A model generated the notes under the pieces. That model searched no databases. It had not been told where the DNA came from and was given only the letters and a program-made list of their open reading frames with translations. DNA of 63,425 bases from Alphaproteobacteria bacterium. GTDB lineage: Bacteria; Bacteroidota; Bacteroidia; Chitinophagales; Chitinophagaceae. The stretch is taken from NCBI GenBank assembly GCA_030053915.1, contig JASGCT010000007.1, forward strand, positions 1-63,425, read 5' to 3'. Each line of letters starts with the position of its first letter. The first letter of the stretch is position 1. Shown here piece by piece: positions 27,152-36,657 of this stretch. The translations under genes were made by a program, and so were the position numbers.

Positions 27152-29080
27152 TTATAATTTTTGATTGATACTGGTTTTTAATTCGGCAATAAAATCATCT
27201 GGCGAACAGGATTTATTGTCGTTAGTACCGTGTTGCCGAATAGAAACCGTTCCCTGTTCAAGTTCTTTTTCTCCCAAAATAGCCATATAAGGAATTTTTA
27301 ATAGTTCTGCATCTCTGATTTTTTTGCCAATTTTTTCGTTTCTTGAATCTAATTCAGCTCTTATACCATTTTGTAATAATTTTTGCAAAAAGTCTTGAGC
27401 CAACTGGCTATATTTGTCACTAATTGGTAGCACTTTAATTTGGATAGGTGTAAGCCAAACCGGCAATCTTCCAGCAAAATGTTCTAATAAAAAACCAATA
27501 AAACGTTCGTGGGTGCCAAGTGGCGCTCGATGAATAATGAGCGGAGTTTCGGGTTGATTTTCGTAATTAGTAAATTTTAAATTAAAACTTCTACCTTGTG
27601 AAAAATCAACTTGATTTGTAGCTAAGGTAAATTCACGCCCAATGGCGCTAAAAATTTGCACATCAATTTTTGGTCCATAAAAAGCGGCTTCATCTTGTAC
27701 CTCAACAAAAGGAGTTTGGGTTTCGATAAGCACTTGACGAACCATATCTTCGGTTTCTTTCCACAGTTCCGGTTCATTTACATATTTTTGTCCTAATTTA
27801 GCTGGATTGTGTAAACTAAGCCGCATAACGTATTTTTCTATCTTAAAAATATTAAAATAATATAAATACAAGTCGTTTACAAGTTTAAATTCAGAAGCGA
27901 ATTGCGATTTTGAACAATAAATATGCGCATCATTCATATGTAAACATCGTACCCGCATCAAACCAAAAAGTTCGCCACTCTGTTCGTAACGATAGCAAGT
28001 GCCGTATTCGGCAAGCCTATAAGGTAAATCTTTATAACTTTTAGGTTCTGCCGCAAAAATTTTATGATGATGTGGGCAATTCATTGCTTTTAGGTAATAA
28101 TTTGTACCATCTAATACCATAGGCGGAAACATACTTTCTTTATAGTATGGCAAATGTCCGCTGGTTATATATAAATTTTCTTTGGCAATATGGGGTGTTA
28201 CAACTCTTTTATATCCTTGAGCTTGCTCGGTATCCTTAGCTAATTTTTCGAGCTCTTCAATAATAGCTGCACCATTGGGCATCCACAAAACTAAGCCGGG
28301 TCCGATATCATCATCGTAAGTATAAATACTTAAATCCTTACCAATTTTACGGTGGTCGCGTTTTTTTATTTCTTCTTGTAATAAAAGATAGTCATCCAGT
28401 TCTTTTTTATTAGGAAAGCTTATGCCATAAATTCGAGTTAGCATTTTATTTTTTTCATCACCTTTCCAGTAAGCGCCGGCAATAGAATTTAGTTTAACAA
28501 ATTTTATAAAACTTGTATTGGGAATATGAGGACCTCTACATAAATCGGTAAAGTTTCCTTGGGTATATAAACTAATTTGCCCGTCTTCTAATTTTTGTAA
28601 TAAGTCTAATTTATACACATCTCCTTTTGCAGTAAAATATTCAAGAGCTTCTTTTTTAGAACTTTGTTTTCGAATATATTGGCTTGGGGTTTGTAATAAT
28701 ACATTTATTTTATCTTCAATAAGTTGTAATTCGGCTTCGTTTAGTTTATGATCGCCAAAGTCGATATCATAATAAAAGCCTTGTTCAAGTGGTGGACCAA
28801 CCCAAAACTGCACACCAGGAAATAAACTTTCAATAGCCTCGGCCATCAAATGGGCAGACGAGTGCCAAAACGTTTCCTTACCTTTACTGTCTTGCCAAGT
28901 ATAAAATTTGATAGCCCCATCTTGGTTTAAACTTGTAGAAACATCTATAAAATTATCGTTAAATTGTGCTACTAATACTTTCTTTGATAATTGATTACTA
29001 ATCGATTCGGCAATTTCTAAAGCAGTTATACCTTTATGAAAAGTTTTAATATTGCCATCTGGAAAACTTACTTGTATCAT
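27152..29080 (-). CDS. thrS: Threonine-tRNA ligase
   Basis: Charges tRNA-Thr in the cytosol. 642 aa, the usual full length. N-terminal TGS domain (1-60), editing domain with the HSSAHLMAEA motif, class II catalytic core with zinc ligands in MNCPHHHKIF and RCLHMNDAHIY, motif 2-like YRYEQSGELFGLMRVR, motif 3 RAPLGTHERFIGFLLEHFAG, then an anticodon-binding domain. Start ATG at 29080. First gene of thrS-infC-yggS. A TAACTTTG element lies 34 bases upstream; I saw no tRNA-like operator. Confidence 0.97.
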   Translation of the reverse strand: MIQVSFPDGNIKTFHKGITALEIAESISNQLSKKVLVAQFNDNFIDVSTSLNQDGAIKFYTWQDSKGKETFWHSSAHLMAEAIESLFPGVQFWVGPPLEQGFYYDIDFGDHKLNEAELQLIEDKINVLLQTPSQYIRKQSSKKEALEYFTAKGDVYKLDLLQKLEDGQISLYTQGNFTDLCRGPHIPNTSFIKFVKLNSIAGAYWKGDEKNKMLTRIYGISFPNKKELDDYLLLQEEIKKRDHRKIGKDLSIYTYDDDIGPGLVLWMPNGAAIIEELEKLAKDTEQAQGYKRVVTPHIAKENLYITSGHLPYYKESMFPPMVLDGTNYYLKAMNCPHHHKIFAAEPKSYKDLPYRLAEYGTCYRYEQSGELFGLMRVRCLHMNDAHIYCSKSQFASEFKLVNDLYLYYFNIFKIEKYVMRLSLHNPAKLGQKYVNEPELWKETEDMVRQVLIETQTPFVEVQDEAAFYGPKIDVQIFSAIGREFTLATNQVDFSQGRSFNLKFTNYENQPETPLIIHRAPLGTHERFIGFLLEHFAGRLPVWLTPIQIKVLPISDKYSQLAQDFLQKLLQNGIRAELDSRNEKIGKKIRDAELLKIPYMAILGEKELEQGTVSIRQHGTNDNKSCSPDDFIAELKTSINQKL

Positions 29081-29114
29081 TAAAAATTATACTTTACTAC
29101 GATCATAACAAGTG

Positions 29115-29122
29115 CAAAGTTA
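29115..29122 (-). promoter_or_regulatory. -7 promoter element of the thrS-infC-yggS operon
   Basis: The minus strand reads TAACTTTG followed by C, matching TAnnTTTG, 34 bases before the thrS ATG. No clear -33 TTG at 19 bp spacing. Confidence 0.45.
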
Positions 29123-29198
29123 CAAAATTTTGTTGTAATAAATTGTTTTTTATGAATTTTTTAAGATTTTTTTTAAAAGAGTTCCTTAACTTTAACCT

Positions 29199-29933
29199 GT
29201 GAAAATTATTTTAAGTGTGGTTTTTTGCCTTTTTATAAGGATTTGGGGGCATACTCAAATGCCCTTAGAAGGTCATTGGAGGGGCTATATTGTACCTTTA
29301 GATGCCGAAAACTTAAAAAGTCCGAACCTATACGATTTTGATGTTTATATCCAAAATCACAAAATTAAAGGATACCGCGCTATAACCGTTGCAAAGAACA
29401 AACAAAATTATTTTGGTAAAGCCATGGCAAGTCTTTCATTAATAGATTCTTTTAATTCTATCATCCTTTCTGAATATAAATTATTACAATCAAATTACGA
29501 TGATGACAACAATTCATGCTTAATGATTTGTAATTTACATGTAAAAAGCACGTCTCAAAAATTAGTTATCAAAGGAAATTATACGTCTTCAAATTTAAAA
29601 AATAATTTTACTTGCGGTGATGGTAACGTTTTTTTAGTTAAATTAGACGATAAAATTAATTTTTTAGATATTGAAAATAACATTATTGAAATGCCTTATA
29701 AAGTTTCTAAAAAGAAAAAGCCTCTACAGAATTCAAATGCCTCCAACGTCTCCATATCAAAATCACATGTAAATTCTCAATTAGAATTTATCCCTTGTCC
29801 TAATAATAGCCCAATTGTGTTCCCTTCAACTTTACCAGCACCTATAAAACCTACGACAAAAACACCTATTAAATACTATAAAGTTATTGAAAAAAAAGCA
29901 CGCACGACCCTAGATGCAGACACCTTGCAATAA
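29199..29933 (+). CDS. Secreted or periplasmic protein of unknown function, GTG start
   Basis: 244 aa. The GTG at 29199 is chosen because it alone preserves a full signal peptide (MKIILSVVFCLFIRIWGHTQ); the next Met lies after it. The mature part begins PLEGHWRGYI and is beta-rich up to about residue 165, with xxGxY and xxGxW features like small lipocalin-type barrels in this phylum (LxGxWxGxI near the start, IKGNY, CGDGNVFLVKL). A Ser/Pro/Lys-rich tail follows. I do not recognise a named family. It sits between divergent thrS and the convergent BamA-like gene. Confidence 0.65.
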   Translation: MKIILSVVFCLFIRIWGHTQMPLEGHWRGYIVPLDAENLKSPNLYDFDVYIQNHKIKGYRAITVAKNKQNYFGKAMASLSLIDSFNSIILSEYKLLQSNYDDDNNSCLMICNLHVKSTSQKLVIKGNYTSSNLKNNFTCGDGNVFLVKLDDKINFLDIENNIIEMPYKVSKKKKPLQNSNASNVSISKSHVNSQLEFIPCPNNSPIVFPSTLPAPIKPTTKTPIKYYKVIEKKARTTLDADTLQ

Positions 29934-29943
29934 TCATAAATCA

Positions 29944-31158
29944 TTAAAAGGCTTCTGCAAAATTTACTATAGGTGGGCTTAAGGTTTTATCCCAATTATT
30001 AAATCCAAGATCTATGCGTAAATACAAGGTTTGATATTTTAATAAAGGTACTCTTAAACCAATGCCAAAAGCAGTTTTTAATAACTTAAATTTTAAATCA
30101 CTTAGGTATTTAAAAACATCTCCAACACTTCCAAAAACTACAATTTTAGGCCAATCTTTATTAATTTTAATTATTTTTAGGTTGGTTCTGTATTCACCTT
30201 GAATATTTACAAAATGGTTATCTGTAAATCTACCATCAAAATACCCCCTTCCATTCATGATTCCTCCTAAACGTGCATATCTTCTATAGCTCAGCGTTTC
30301 GCCAAAATTTAATTTTAGATTTAATTGTAAAGCAATAATGCGTTGCTTTTTAAATGATATAAACTTTCTAATATCACATTCAAAATTTAAAATATTAACG
30401 TCAGAACCCCAATATGTACTATAGATAAGGTTACTCAGTTTAATAAAACTACCTTTGCTGGGATAATTGGCATCGTTTCTTGTATCAAAAGCCAATACCG
30501 GACCTAATCCAAAAATTTTTTGACCTTTATTATTTATAAGGGTTGGAAAGCTTTTAAAAAATAGTCCACTATCATTATATTTATATTTAAATTCTTTTTG
30601 TAAATCAAAATTGAAACCAATATAATATTTTTTTATTGTTTTAAATAATAAATTCCCTTCAAAGGACGCTAATTCAAAAGATAAACGATCATAAATTAGA
30701 TTATTAGTTCTATTCCCCAGACCCCAAAATTTTGTGTAAATTGTACTAAAACTAAAATCATGGTTAAAAATTATGCGTTCTTTATTATAATATTGAGTTC
30801 CCTTTAAATAAATAAAATAATTTTTATTAAGCGAATACAACCCAAGTAAACTGATATTAGACGTCCTTGATTGCAAATCCTTTTTAGATGCTACAAAAGT
30901 TTTAATACCAGCAAACCCAAAAACTAAATTGGTTTCTTGCGAAAATGCAACCGCTGGTAAAACTAATAATCTGTTTTGTGGATTCCTGATTTTTATTATT
31001 TTTCGTCTATTTATTTCTTTTATTAAAGAATCATAACGATTTAAATTTTGTATTGGGGTTGAAATATTATCATTTTTTATATTGAAATCATTTATTTGAG
31101 TTTTCAATTGAAAAACAAAAAAATAACTAATTAACAATAAAAAATACCTAATTTTCAT
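29944..31158 (-). CDS. BamA/Omp85-type outer-membrane beta-barrel protein without POTRA domains
   Basis: 404 aa. Signal peptide (MKIRYFLLLISYFFVF). Around residue 65 the LPAVAFSQETNLVFG stretch is typical of the barrel start in this family. The surface-antigen (PF01103-type) barrel shows DTRNDANYPSKGSFIKLS, GGIMNGRGYFDGRFTDNHF (the conserved RGY loop) and EYR, and ends in alternating strands. There is no room for POTRA repeats, so it is not BamA itself but one of the many small barrel-only members, of unclear substrate. It converges on the secreted protein gene, 10 bp between stops. Confidence 0.78.
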   Translation of the reverse strand: MKIRYFLLLISYFFVFQLKTQINDFNIKNDNISTPIQNLNRYDSLIKEINRRKIIKIRNPQNRLLVLPAVAFSQETNLVFGFAGIKTFVASKKDLQSRTSNISLLGLYSLNKNYFIYLKGTQYYNKERIIFNHDFSFSTIYTKFWGLGNRTNNLIYDRLSFELASFEGNLLFKTIKKYYIGFNFDLQKEFKYKYNDSGLFFKSFPTLINNKGQKIFGLGPVLAFDTRNDANYPSKGSFIKLSNLIYSTYWGSDVNILNFECDIRKFISFKKQRIIALQLNLKLNFGETLSYRRYARLGGIMNGRGYFDGRFTDNHFVNIQGEYRTNLKIIKINKDWPKIVVFGSVGDVFKYLSDLKFKLLKTAFGIGLRVPLLKYQTLYLRIDLGFNNWDKTLSPPIVNFAEAF

Positions 31159-31197
31159 TTACAAAAGTTGGTTTTAAAAAAAAAAATTAACATTTTT

Positions 31198-31228
31198 TTT
31201 GATTTTTAAATAATTTTAATTAATTTTG
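31198..31228 (+). promoter_or_regulatory. Consensus promoter of the PhyH/SDR gene pair
   Basis: TTTG (31198-31201), spacer of exactly 19 bp, TAATTTTG (31221-31228): a full match to the TTTG-N19-TAnnTTTG consensus. The ATG at 31246 lies 17 bases further on. Confidence 0.75.
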
Positions 31229-31245
31229 CAAAAATACATTTTTAA

Positions 31246-32055
31246 ATGCAAAAATGGGAAAGTAATTTTAAATTAATTAATCATTTAGATGATGAACAAC
31301 TAAATTTTTTTAAATTACACGGCGTTATTTTATTTAGAAATTTTTTAAATAAGGAGCAAGTAAAACTTTATTTAGACGAAATTTCTAGAATTGAACAAGA
31401 TTTTCTTGCCAATAATACCACAAAAATTAATGGTACACCTTTAAAATTTGGTAAAAATGAGGATGGTACACCTAATATTCAAAGAATGTGTTTTGGATCG
31501 CATTATAGTCAAGCCTTAAAAAATATTTTACATGATCCTCGGCTCCTTGAAACTATTAAGTTTATGCATCCGTATCAAGGAAGAATTGGCGAAAATGAAA
31601 AAGACGGTTTGGTAATTAATAACTATATTAACACGCCTAATTCAAATTTTTCGCAAATGGGTTGGCATACCGATAGCCCCAGAGATTTATTTTTATTTCA
31701 AAAAATAATGCCCATGTTAAATGTAGGCATTCATTTAGACAATTGTTTATTCCAAAATGGAGGCTTAAGAGTGATTCCAGGTACTCAAAATCAAAGTTTA
31801 TTTAAGCTTTTATTTGCTAAAAAGTATTTTTTAGATAATTCTGACGACCCTAGAGAGGTAGGGTTTGATATTCAAGCTGGTGATTTAACAGTGCATGACG
31901 GTCGTTTATGGCATCGTGTAAAGCAATCGCCTTTAGTTGGCGAAGCCAGCCGCAGACGTGTGATGTATATTCCAATGATTACTGGCAAGGTTAAACTTAA
32001 ACACGCTAAAAGTAGAACGCCCTTTTATCACAAATTTGCCCATAAAGTTAAATAA
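31246..32055 (+). CDS. Phytanoyl-CoA dioxygenase (PhyH) family protein
   Basis: Fe(II)/2-oxoglutarate-dependent oxygenase of the PhyH family, 269 aa; substrate unknown. The double-stranded beta-helix shows the iron-binding HTD in MGWHTDSPRD, the distal His probably in HDGRLWHRV, and RRRVMYIPM near the 2-oxoglutarate site. N-terminal LKLHGVILFRNFL-like HGVILFRNFLNKEQVKLY is typical. The next gene, an SDR, begins one base after this stop, so the two are almost certainly co-expressed and may act in sequence on a lipid or secondary metabolite (inference). Confidence 0.85.
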   Translation: MQKWESNFKLINHLDDEQLNFFKLHGVILFRNFLNKEQVKLYLDEISRIEQDFLANNTTKINGTPLKFGKNEDGTPNIQRMCFGSHYSQALKNILHDPRLLETIKFMHPYQGRIGENEKDGLVINNYINTPNSNFSQMGWHTDSPRDLFLFQKIMPMLNVGIHLDNCLFQNGGLRVIPGTQNQSLFKLLFAKKYFLDNSDDPREVGFDIQAGDLTVHDGRLWHRVKQSPLVGEASRRRVMYIPMITGKVKLKHAKSRTPFYHKFAHKVK

Positions 32056-32056
32056 C

Positions 32057-32842
32057 ATGGGTTACGCCCTAATAACAGGTGCAAGTTCTGGAATTGGCAA
32101 ACAACTCGCCTTAACTTTAGCTAAAAACAAAATTCCTACATTACTTATTGCTAAAAATGAACAAAAACTTATAGAAATTTGTCAATTTATTCAACAAAAT
32201 TACCAAGTAAAATCTCATTATTATTGTTACGATTTAAGTTATGAGCACGTTGCAAAGGAAATTTTTGAAAGACTTGAGTTAGACAAAATAGACATTGATT
32301 ATTTATTTAATAATGCTGGTTATGGTTTAAGTGGTCGTTTTGAAAAATATTCTTATAAAGACTATCACAATTTAATTCAGGTAAATGTGCTTACTTTAAT
32401 TCATTTTTCTAAATTATTTATAGATAAATATGCTCTGTGTTCAACTCCCAAATATTTAATTAATATTGGTAGTACAACAGCCTTTCATGCCATACCGGGG
32501 ATGTCGGTTTATGCTGGTAGCAAATCGTTTGTGCGTTCATTTACGATTGGTATCGCCCGAGAAAACCAGAATCCCAATTTAAAAATTAAAATCGTTACAC
32601 CAGGGGGTACTCATTCTAATTTTATGACAAAAGCTCAAATTACAAACGCCAAAGCTATAAAATTAGGACAAAAATTTAATATGGACGCCCAAGAGGTTGC
32701 TGAAATTATTTATAAAAATTTAAACCGAAAAGCCATCGAAATTATACCAGGTTTTATGAATAAAGTACATGCGGTTATCGCAAAATTTTTGCCTCATGTT
32801 CTTTTTGAAAATTCAAGTAAAGATATTTATGTTGAAAAATAA
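32057..32842 (+). CDS. Short-chain dehydrogenase/reductase
   Basis: Classical SDR, 261 aa, NAD(P)(H)-dependent oxidoreductase. Cofactor motif TGASSGIGK at residues 7-15, NNAGYG at about 91, catalytic YAGSK (Tyr and Lys) after a Ser-containing INIGSTT. The ATG at 32057 is preferred over the upstream in-frame TTG at 32036 because it gives the standard MGYALITGASSGIG start and lies one base after the PhyH stop. The C-terminal VHAVIAKFLPHVLFENSSK is hydrophobic, as in the DltE/YqjQ-like group. Substrate unknown. Confidence 0.9.
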   Translation: MGYALITGASSGIGKQLALTLAKNKIPTLLIAKNEQKLIEICQFIQQNYQVKSHYYCYDLSYEHVAKEIFERLELDKIDIDYLFNNAGYGLSGRFEKYSYKDYHNLIQVNVLTLIHFSKLFIDKYALCSTPKYLINIGSTTAFHAIPGMSVYAGSKSFVRSFTIGIARENQNPNLKIKIVTPGGTHSNFMTKAQITNAKAIKLGQKFNMDAQEVAEIIYKNLNRKAIEIIPGFMNKVHAVIAKFLPHVLFENSSKDIYVEK

Positions 32843-32861
32843 TAATCTGAAAATACTTTAT

Positions 32862-32869
32862 TATTTTTG
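32862..32869 (+). promoter_or_regulatory. -7 element ahead of the TPR/urocanase genes
   Basis: TATTTTTG followed by C matches TAnnTTTG and ends 13 bases before the ATG at 32883, the same distance as at other promoters here. No TTG at the right upstream spacing. Confidence 0.4.
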
Positions 32870-32882
32870 CTAAAAATTTATT

Positions 32883-33200
32883 ATGGACAATAAAATTAAA
32901 ATACTTTCCCAACTTCTCGAAGAGAAACCTATGGATTCTTTTTTATTACATGCCCTTGCTTTAGAACACCTGAAAATTAATAATTATGAACAAGCTAAGG
33001 ACTGTTTTTTATCTGTCTTAAAATATAATCCAAATTATTTAGGTTCTTATTATCACCTTGCCAAACTTTTAGAACAGCTACAAGATGAAAAATCTGCCAT
33101 TTTTTATTACGAAGAGGGCATGAAATTAGCAAAACAATTAAAAGATAACCATGCTTATAATGAATTAAAATCTGCTTATGATGAACTTTTATTCAATTAA
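32883..33200 (+). CDS. Small tetratricopeptide-repeat protein
   Basis: 105 aa, all-helical, with about two TPR units: residues 18-51 (LLHALALEHLKINNYEQAKD) and 52-85 (YLGSYYHLAKLLEQLQDEKS), then a capping helix. No signal peptide, so cytoplasmic. TPRs mediate protein-protein contact; partner unknown. It precedes hutU by 9 bp and may be co-transcribed with it. Confidence 0.8.
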   Translation: MDNKIKILSQLLEEKPMDSFLLHALALEHLKINNYEQAKDCFLSVLKYNPNYLGSYYHLAKLLEQLQDEKSAIFYYEEGMKLAKQLKDNHAYNELKSAYDELLFN

Positions 33201-33209
33201 AATAATACT

Positions 33210-34823
33210 ATGAAACAAATGCTACGCTGTAAGGGTTGGATTCAAGAAGCCGCCCTAAGGATGTTAGAAAATAATTTACACCCAGATGTAGCCGAATTAC
33301 CAGAGGAACTTATAGTTTATGGTGGTAGAGGCAAAGCGGCAAGAAATCAAACCTGTTTAGAAAAGATAAAACAATGTTTGCAAAAATTAGAAAACAACGA
33401 AACTTTATTAATTCAAAGTGGGAAGCCAGTGGCCATTCTTGAAACGCATCCTGATGCCCCGAGGGTATTAATTTCTAATAGTCAACTAGTACCTCATTGG
33501 GCAAATTGGCAACATTTTAATGAATTAGAGAAAAAAGGTTTAATGATGTATGGGCAAATGACAGCTGGGTCATGGATTTACATAGGTTCTCAAGGAATTG
33601 TACAAGGTACTTATGAAACATTTTCGGCAATTGCCAACAAGCATTTTGGAGGTACATTAAAAGGAACGATTACTTTAACGGCGGGTTTAGGAGGCATGGG
33701 CGGTGCGCAACCACTTGCTGTAACCATGAATGACGGTGTAACAATTATTGCCGAGATAGACCCTACCCGAATTCAAAAACGCCTCACAACGCACTACTTA
33801 GATAAATCTACCGTATCCATTAAAGAAGCAGTAAATTGGGCATTTGAAGCCAAATTGAAACGAGTTCCTTTAAGTATTGGTGTATGCTGTACAGCGCTTG
33901 AACTTTTAGAATATTTTAAATATCATAACTTAGATTTTGAAATTTTAACCGACCAAACCTCTGCCCACGACCCACTTCATGGGTATCATCCTGAAGGGTT
34001 GAATTTGCAAGAAGTACAATCCTTAAAAAACAAAGACCCTGAAACCTTATTAAAGCGTAGCTGTTTAAGTATTAAAAAACACGTAGAATTGATGTTGTAC
34101 TTTCAACAACAAGGGGTTATAACGTTTGATTATGGCAATAATATTCGAGGTATTGCTTTACAAGAAGGTTTAAAAAATGCTTTTGATTTTCCGGGTTTTA
34201 TACCCGCCTATATTCGACCTTTATTTTGCGAAGGGAAAGGTCCGTTTAGATGGGTAGCATTAAGTGGAAATTCTGAAGATATTAAAATTACAGATACCAT
34301 TATAAAAGAATTGTTTCCCAATAATTTATCTCTACAGCGTTGGATGCAGTTAGCAGAAGAAAAAATTAAATTTCAAGGATTACCAGCTCGTATTTGTTGG
34401 TTAGGTCAGAGCGAACGAGAGTTGGCTGGGTTAGCCTTTAATGAAGCGGTGGCTTCAGGCAAAATTTCAGCACCAATTGTTATAGGCAGAGACCATTTAG
34501 ATACTGGTTCGGTAGCCAGTCCTAATAGAGAAACCGAGAACATGTTAGACGGGTCGGACGCGGTGGCAGATTGGCCAATTTTAAATGCCTTAATAAATAC
34601 AGCGGGTGGGGCTAGTTGGGTAAGTTTGCATCATGGCGGTGGCGTTGGCATAGGCTATAGTATTCATGCCGGCATGGTTATTGTGGCTGATGGGAGTGTT
34701 GAGGCAGAAAAAAGGCTCAAACGGGTTTTACGAAACGATCCGGGCTTAGGCGTCATTCGACATGCTGATGCTGGTTACGACATTGCACAAAAAACAGCGC
34801 AAAAATTTAATTTGAATTTATAA
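33210..34823 (+). CDS. hutU: Urocanate hydratase
   Basis: Converts urocanate to imidazolonepropionate in histidine degradation, using tightly bound NAD+. 537 aa, slightly shorter than the usual 550-560. [10 protein letters not shown], the NAD-binding [28 protein letters not shown], and [20 protein letters not shown] with the catalytic-region Cys are all present, as are the C-terminal [17 protein letters not shown] and [14 protein letters not shown]. No hutH, hutI or hutG lies in the window, so the rest of the pathway must be elsewhere, or this copy is a relic; the opposing process, histidine synthesis, is encoded 10 kb away. Confidence 0.96.
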   Translation: MKQMLRCKGWIQEAALRMLENNLHPDVAELPEELIVYGGRGKAARNQTCLEKIKQCLQKLENNETLLIQSGKPVAILETHPDAPRVLISNSQLVPHWANWQHFNELEKKGLMMYGQMTAGSWIYIGSQGIVQGTYETFSAIANKHFGGTLKGTITLTAGLGGMGGAQPLAVTMNDGVTIIAEIDPTRIQKRLTTHYLDKSTVSIKEAVNWAFEAKLKRVPLSIGVCCTALELLEYFKYHNLDFEILTDQTSAHDPLHGYHPEGLNLQEVQSLKNKDPETLLKRSCLSIKKHVELMLYFQQQGVITFDYGNNIRGIALQEGLKNAFDFPGFIPAYIRPLFCEGKGPFRWVALSGNSEDIKITDTIIKELFPNNLSLQRWMQLAEEKIKFQGLPARICWLGQSERELAGLAFNEAVASGKISAPIVIGRDHLDTGSVASPNRETENMLDGSDAVADWPILNALINTAGGASWVSLHHGGGVGIGYSIHAGMVIVADGSVEAEKRLKRVLRNDPGLGVIRHADAGYDIAQKTAQKFNLNL

Positions 34824-34951
34824 AGTATCATGTGTTAATAAATTAAGTAATACTTAACATATTAACTTGCCATCGTGTTAAAATATATAAATAGTAAGTA
34901 AAATTCCAAAAATATTCCTTAAAAAAGGTGTTTTTTAAAAAAATATTAACA

Positions 34952-34986
34952 TTTGTAAATTAATTGCATAATTTAAGTTAAATTTG
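34952..34986 (+). promoter_or_regulatory. Promoter upstream of aroC
   Basis: TTTG (34952-34955), 23-bp spacer, TAAATTTG (34979-34986). The 23-bp spacer is at the long end of the TTG-N17..23-TAnnTTTG range reported for Bacteroidota. The aroC ATG is 42 bases on. The rest of the 205-bp gap after hutU shows no gene. Confidence 0.45.
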
Positions 34987-35028
34987 TGGGTAAAATAATT
35001 TATAATAGTTGAAATATAGTTTACTTTA

Positions 35029-36027
35029 ATGAATACATTTGGGACTTTATTTAGAATATCTATAGTTGGGGAATCGCATGGTTTAATTGTGGGCGTATGT
35101 ATTGACGGTTGCCCAGCCGGGCTTCCAATAGATGTGGAGGATTTTCAAATTGATTTACAACGTAGAAAAGGCGGGGTTCAGAAAGGAACAACACCCCGAC
35201 AAGAACCCGATAAGCCACTGATAAAAACAGGAGTTTTTAATGGGCATACAACTGGTGCTCCAATCTTTATAGAATTTGAAAATACCAATACACGCAGTAC
35301 CGACTACGCTGAAAGTATAGCAATTCCGCGTCCTGGGCATGCCGACCTTACAGCCAGTATTAAATATGGTGGTTTTAACGATTATCGAGGCGGCGGACAT
35401 TTTAGTGGTCGCCTTACTGTTGGTTTAGTAGCAGCGGGGATTTTAGCAAAAAAATTAATGCCCAATATTACCGTTAAAGCAACTCTTTTAGAAATTGGTG
35501 GAGAGACGAATTTAGAATTAGGCTTAAATAAAGCCATTAAGGAAAAAGATACCATTGGCGGTATTGTAGAATGTATGGCATCAGGGCTTCCAATTGGTTT
35601 AGGAGACCATTTTTTTGATTCCGTAGAATCGTTAATTAGTCATCTTGTTTTTGCTATTCCGGCAATAAAAGGTATTGAATTTGGTAGTGGATTTATGGCA
35701 GCCAAGATGTTTGGAAGTCAACATAATGATAGTTTTGATAATCCTTTGGGCGCTAGTGCAACGAACCACGCTGGTGGGATCCTTGGAGGGTTGACTACAG
35801 GTCAAAATCTTATTTTTAGAGTGGTTGTAAAACCTACTTCTTCAACGCCAAAAATTCAAAATTCGATTAATTTAAAAACGAATCAAAAAGAACATTTTTC
35901 TATAAAAGGACGCCATGATTTGTGTATTGCGTTAAGAGTTCCTGTGGTATTAGAAGCCGTTACAGCTATTGTACTTGCCGACCTGATGCTTATCAATCAA
36001 AATATTCCAAAGATTTTTAAAAAATAA
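35029..36027 (+). CDS. aroC: Chorismate synthase
   Basis: Last shikimate-pathway step, EPSP to chorismate, FMN-dependent. 332 aa, somewhat short for the family (350-390). RISIVGESHG (signature 1), PRPGHADLTASIKYG, DYRGGGHFSGRLT (the form with HFSGR in place of RSSARETA, as in one branch of the family), NHAGGILGGLTTG and the C-terminal KGRHDLCIALRVPVVLEA are present. Start ATG at 35029. First gene of the compact run to 44777; the RlpA-like gene begins 4 bp after its stop, a neighbour of no obvious metabolic link. Confidence 0.95.
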   Translation: MNTFGTLFRISIVGESHGLIVGVCIDGCPAGLPIDVEDFQIDLQRRKGGVQKGTTPRQEPDKPLIKTGVFNGHTTGAPIFIEFENTNTRSTDYAESIAIPRPGHADLTASIKYGGFNDYRGGGHFSGRLTVGLVAAGILAKKLMPNITVKATLLEIGGETNLELGLNKAIKEKDTIGGIVECMASGLPIGLGDHFFDSVESLISHLVFAIPAIKGIEFGSGFMAAKMFGSQHNDSFDNPLGASATNHAGGILGGLTTGQNLIFRVVVKPTSSTPKIQNSINLKTNQKEHFSIKGRHDLCIALRVPVVLEAVTAIVLADLMLINQNIPKIFKK

Positions 36028-36031
36028 TAAT

Positions 36032-36652
36032 ATGTGTAAAATTTTTGTTCCATATTATATTTTTTTTTCGAGCCTCCCGCTTCCTGACAAGTGTTTAGAT
36101 GCAGAATTAATTTTTTATTCAACATCAACATCACATAATAATTTTGAAAACATAACACCTACAAATAAAATATTACACACGATATCCTACCCCTCTTTAA
36201 ATGATTCATTAGCTCTTACATTTACATCTTCAAAGAAAACTTCAAAAAAAACCTCAAAGAATGTTTCAAAAAAAACTTCAAAAAAAATCTATAAAAAACA
36301 ATATAAAACATATTATATTGGAGATAGTATTAAAGTTGCTGAAGGGATGGCAAGCTTTTATCATGAAAAATTTCAAGGGAGACAAACAGCTTCGGGTAGT
36401 ATTTTTGACCAAAATAAGTTAACAGCGGCTTCCAATATTTTTCCATTAAATACATGGGTACATGTTATTAATTTTAAAAATAATGATACCATAAAAGTTC
36501 TCATCAACGATAGAATGCATCCTAAAATGCTCTTAAAAGGCAGGATCATCGATTTGTCTAAAAAAGGTGCGCAACTTTTAAATTTTATTCATAAAGGTGT
36601 TTTAAAAGTAAAAGTAGTTTCTTTAACTCCAAATTCTAAAAACAAAGAATAA
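36032..36652 (+). CDS. RlpA-like double-psi beta-barrel protein
   Basis: 206 aa with a C-terminal RlpA/DPBB domain (about residues 105-200): EGMASFYHEKFQGRQTASGS, LNTWVHVINFKNNDTIKV, LINDRMHPK, GRIIDLSKKGAQLL. RlpA proteins act on or bind peptidoglycan at division sites; some are lytic transglycosylases on glycan without stem peptides. The N-terminus (MCKIFVPYYIFFSSLPL) resembles a short signal sequence with Cys2. Residues about 67-95 form a lysine-rich spacer of SKKT-like units. It lies 5 bp before the OmpA-like gene, which also binds peptidoglycan. Confidence 0.85.
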   Translation: MCKIFVPYYIFFSSLPLPDKCLDAELIFYSTSTSHNNFENITPTNKILHTISYPSLNDSLALTFTSSKKTSKKTSKNVSKKTSKKIYKKQYKTYYIGDSIKVAEGMASFYHEKFQGRQTASGSIFDQNKLTAASNIFPLNTWVHVINFKNNDTIKVLINDRMHPKMLLKGRIIDLSKKGAQLLNFIHKGVLKVKVVSLTPNSKNKE

Positions 36653-36657
36653 CAGTT

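Noticed and set aside
32036..32056. TTG 32036 as SDR start
   Set aside because: It would overlap the PhyH gene and add residues before the standard Rossmann start; ATG 32057 fits better.
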